Positions 5,874 through 6,885 of a stretch of DNA of 6,885 bases are shown here, one piece after another. Under the pieces are notes generated by a model. The model saw only the letters and a program-made list of their open reading frames with translations, was not told the DNA's origin and did not search any database. The translations under genes were made by a program, and so were the position numbers. This DNA is from Caldifarciminota bacterium 4484_100 (GTDB lineage: Bacteria; Hydrothermota; Tepidihabitantia; SM23-42): positions 1 through 6,885 of the forward strand of contig MUKB01000059.1 in assembly GCA_002049785.1 (NCBI GenBank). Reading direction: 5' to 3'. Positions within the stretch are counted from its first letter, which is position 1. Every line of letters begins with the position of its first letter.

Positions 5874-6590
5874 ATGCTGATACTGTTTATCTTCATCGAG
5901 AGCGAACTCTTCACCCCCCAGAAGATACTACAATTTGCAGAACATCTATATCAGGAGAAGGACTTCTCCGGAGCCCTGAACGAATATCGGCGCTACATAT
6001 TTTTAACCGATACAAACAGGGACGAAATTACCAAAAGGATTATATACTGTCTGGTAAAACTCCAGAGATATGATGAGGCGATTAAACAAGCCCGCAGGTT
6101 CAAGGAGGATGCACGGCAGAGATTTGAGCTTGGCTGGCTCTATTTTCTAAAGGGAGACTACGCGGTCTCACGCCGATATCTTGAGGCACTTGAGATTCCA
6201 TATAAAAGGGAAGCACAACAACTGATTGGATTCAGTTATGCAATGGATTACAAATTCTTGCGTGCGCAAGAATATATCAAGTTACCCCCATACCAGCCCA
6301 AGAAAAAGAGTATACTCATAGGTTCATTCCTGGGCCTGTTACCGGGTGGGGGCCATTTTTATTGCGGTCGATTCGGTGACGGCATCTATTCATTCCTGAC
6401 CGTCGGACTCTGCGGACTCCTCTCATATTATTATCATAACAATAATGAAGATATGAAGTTCGGTATCGCTGTCGGAGCCGGTATCCTCTTCTATGCAGGT
6501 AGTATCTACGGTGCTGTCAATGCGGTGCGCAATTATAACCATTACGAAAATGAAAAGTATCTTAAAGCAGTGCTGGAACTCAATCGATGA
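5874..6590 (+). CDS. TPR protein with C-terminal PGGGHFY-type membrane domain
   Basis: A 238-residue protein with no named function that I recognise. Residues 1-8 (MLILFIFI) form a short hydrophobic leader. Residues 16 to about 135 are helical pairs of tetratricopeptide type: FAEHLYQEKDFSGALNEYRR, then LVKLQRYDEAIKQA and LGWLYFLKGDYAVSRRYLEA, suggesting a protein-binding scaffold. After a KKK stretch (143-145) comes PGGGHFYCGRFGDG (157-170), followed by two likely membrane helices (about 171-187 and 196-215) and GSIYGAVNAVRNYN. This P-G-x-G-x-x-Y-x-G-x-x-G-D-G pattern is familiar from small membrane domains of the TM2/DUF5683 kind found in proteins next to yidD. The ATG is six bases after the yidD stop, in the same frame, without an evident ribosome binding site, so translation probably depends on the upstream gene. 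It overlaps the next gene by four bases (ATGA). A role in envelope assembly with YidD is inferred from context only. Confidence 0.85.
   Translation: MLILFIFIESELFTPQKILQFAEHLYQEKDFSGALNEYRRYIFLTDTNRDEITKRIIYCLVKLQRYDEAIKQARRFKEDARQRFELGWLYFLKGDYAVSRRYLEALEIPYKREAQQLIGFSYAMDYKFLRAQEYIKLPPYQPKKKSILIGSFLGLLPGGGHFYCGRFGDGIYSFLTVGLCGLLSYYYHNNNEDMKFGIAVGAGILFYAGSIYGAVNAVRNYNHYENEKYLKAVLELNR
6254..6273. repeat. Inverted repeat, 9-bp arms, within the TPR gene
   Basis: ATTCTTGCG (6254-6262) and CGCAAGAAT (6265-6273) are perfect reverse complements separated by TG. In RNA this would be an eight-pair hairpin with a GUGC loop. It lies in the codons for FLRAQE, near the end of the TPR region, and is not followed by a T-run, so it is not an intrinsic terminator. 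It may be a chance palindrome. Confidence 0.5.
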
Positions 6591-6885
6591 TCCTTTTTAT
6601 CTTCGTCCAGCTGGCCCTTGCGGATTCACTCTTTAACAATGGATTCTATCACCTGGCCCGGATTGAATATGAACGGGCGATCTATTTCTATCCCGAGTTG
6701 GGCCGAGAATGGCAGACCAGATTGAATCTGGCAAATGCAACGATAGAGGTGGATGAATTAAAAGGCGTGGATGCCTTTGATAAACTGATCAATGATTTTC
6801 CTGAATATGCGGATGAGGCCCGGATGAACCTTGCCAGGCACTATCTCAAGACCGATCGCTATTACATTGCCAGCAGTATTCTGGC
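6587..6885 (+). CDS. Secreted TPR-like protein (3' end outside window)
   Basis: The first 99 codons of a gene whose ATG overlaps the stop of the previous one (ATGA at 6587-6590). The frame stays open to the window edge. The N-terminus MILFIFVQLALADSLF looks like a very short secretion signal with a possible cleavage after ALA (residues 10-12). The next part is helical and repeat-like: NNGFYHLARIEYERAIYFYP, LNLANATIEVDELKGVDAFDKLINDFP and ARMNLARHYLKTDRYYIASS. These show the A/Y/F periodicity of tetratricopeptide repeats of the outer-membrane assembly scaffold type (YbgF/BamD-like), but no specific family is identifiable from this fragment. Its leader resembles that of the preceding protein (MLILFIF). 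Four-base overlap implies translational coupling. A periplasmic or outer-membrane-facing location is inferred from the leader. Confidence 0.8.
   Translation, partial: MILFIFVQLALADSLFNNGFYHLARIEYERAIYFYPELGREWQTRLNLANATIEVDELKGVDAFDKLINDFPEYADEARMNLARHYLKTDRYYIASSIL

Noticed and set aside
5846..6073. 75-codon plus-strand frame across the yidD/TPR junction
   Set aside because: It is out of frame with both flanking genes and its translation looks like a shifted reading of the TPR gene.

Overview
The window is one uninterrupted block of plus-strand genes from a bacterium. The order is pheS (5' end cut by the window edge), pheT, a 58-residue coiled-coil gene (ZapB-like), zapA, a 6S RNA gene, rny (RNase Y), an atypical yidD, a TPR-plus-membrane-domain gene, and a second TPR-type gene cut by the right edge. 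Protein genes overlap or lie within about 20 bases of each other. The one larger gap, between zapA and rny, is filled by the 6S RNA. I see no convincing internal promoter or intrinsic terminator, so this looks like one long operon or readthrough unit.

Region 1 (1-3256) holds both subunits of phenylalanyl-tRNA synthetase. Region 2 (3259-3730) holds two small genes that both appear to start with TTG: a short coiled-coil protein and the FtsZ-ring protein ZapA. Region 3 (3734-3886) is a structured RNA with a long closing stem, a central bubble and an apical hairpin, which I read as 6S RNA (ssrS). Proteobacteria are known to keep 6S RNA just downstream of zapA. Here the next gene is rny, not fau/ygfA. 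Region 4 (3913-5466) encodes a full-length membrane-anchored RNase Y. Region 5 (5484-6885) is an envelope-type module: a YidD-family protein with extra sequence at both ends, a TPR protein ending in a PGGGHFY-type two-helix membrane domain, and the start of a secreted TPR-like protein.

The organism is probably an uncultured diderm bacterium of moderate GC content. RNase Y, ZapA and 6S RNA in one block, a YidD variant with the extended C-x5-C-S consensus, and short uncharged hydrophobic leaders (MLILFIF, MILFIF) make me think of the FCB-side candidate phyla (for example WOR-3-like lineages) or a deltaproteobacterial-type genome. This placement is a low-confidence inference, since no marker in the window settles it. 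All reading frames look intact and standard code is used, with TGA, TAA and TAG all serving as stops.

Functionally the block joins translation (PheRS), division (ZapA and partner), global control of transcription (6S RNA) and mRNA decay (RNase Y) to a membrane/envelope module of unknown function. The parts most worth a second look are the 6S RNA just ahead of the rny ribosome binding site, and the YidD-TPR-TPR module, whose first two genes share a reading frame across a single stop codon.
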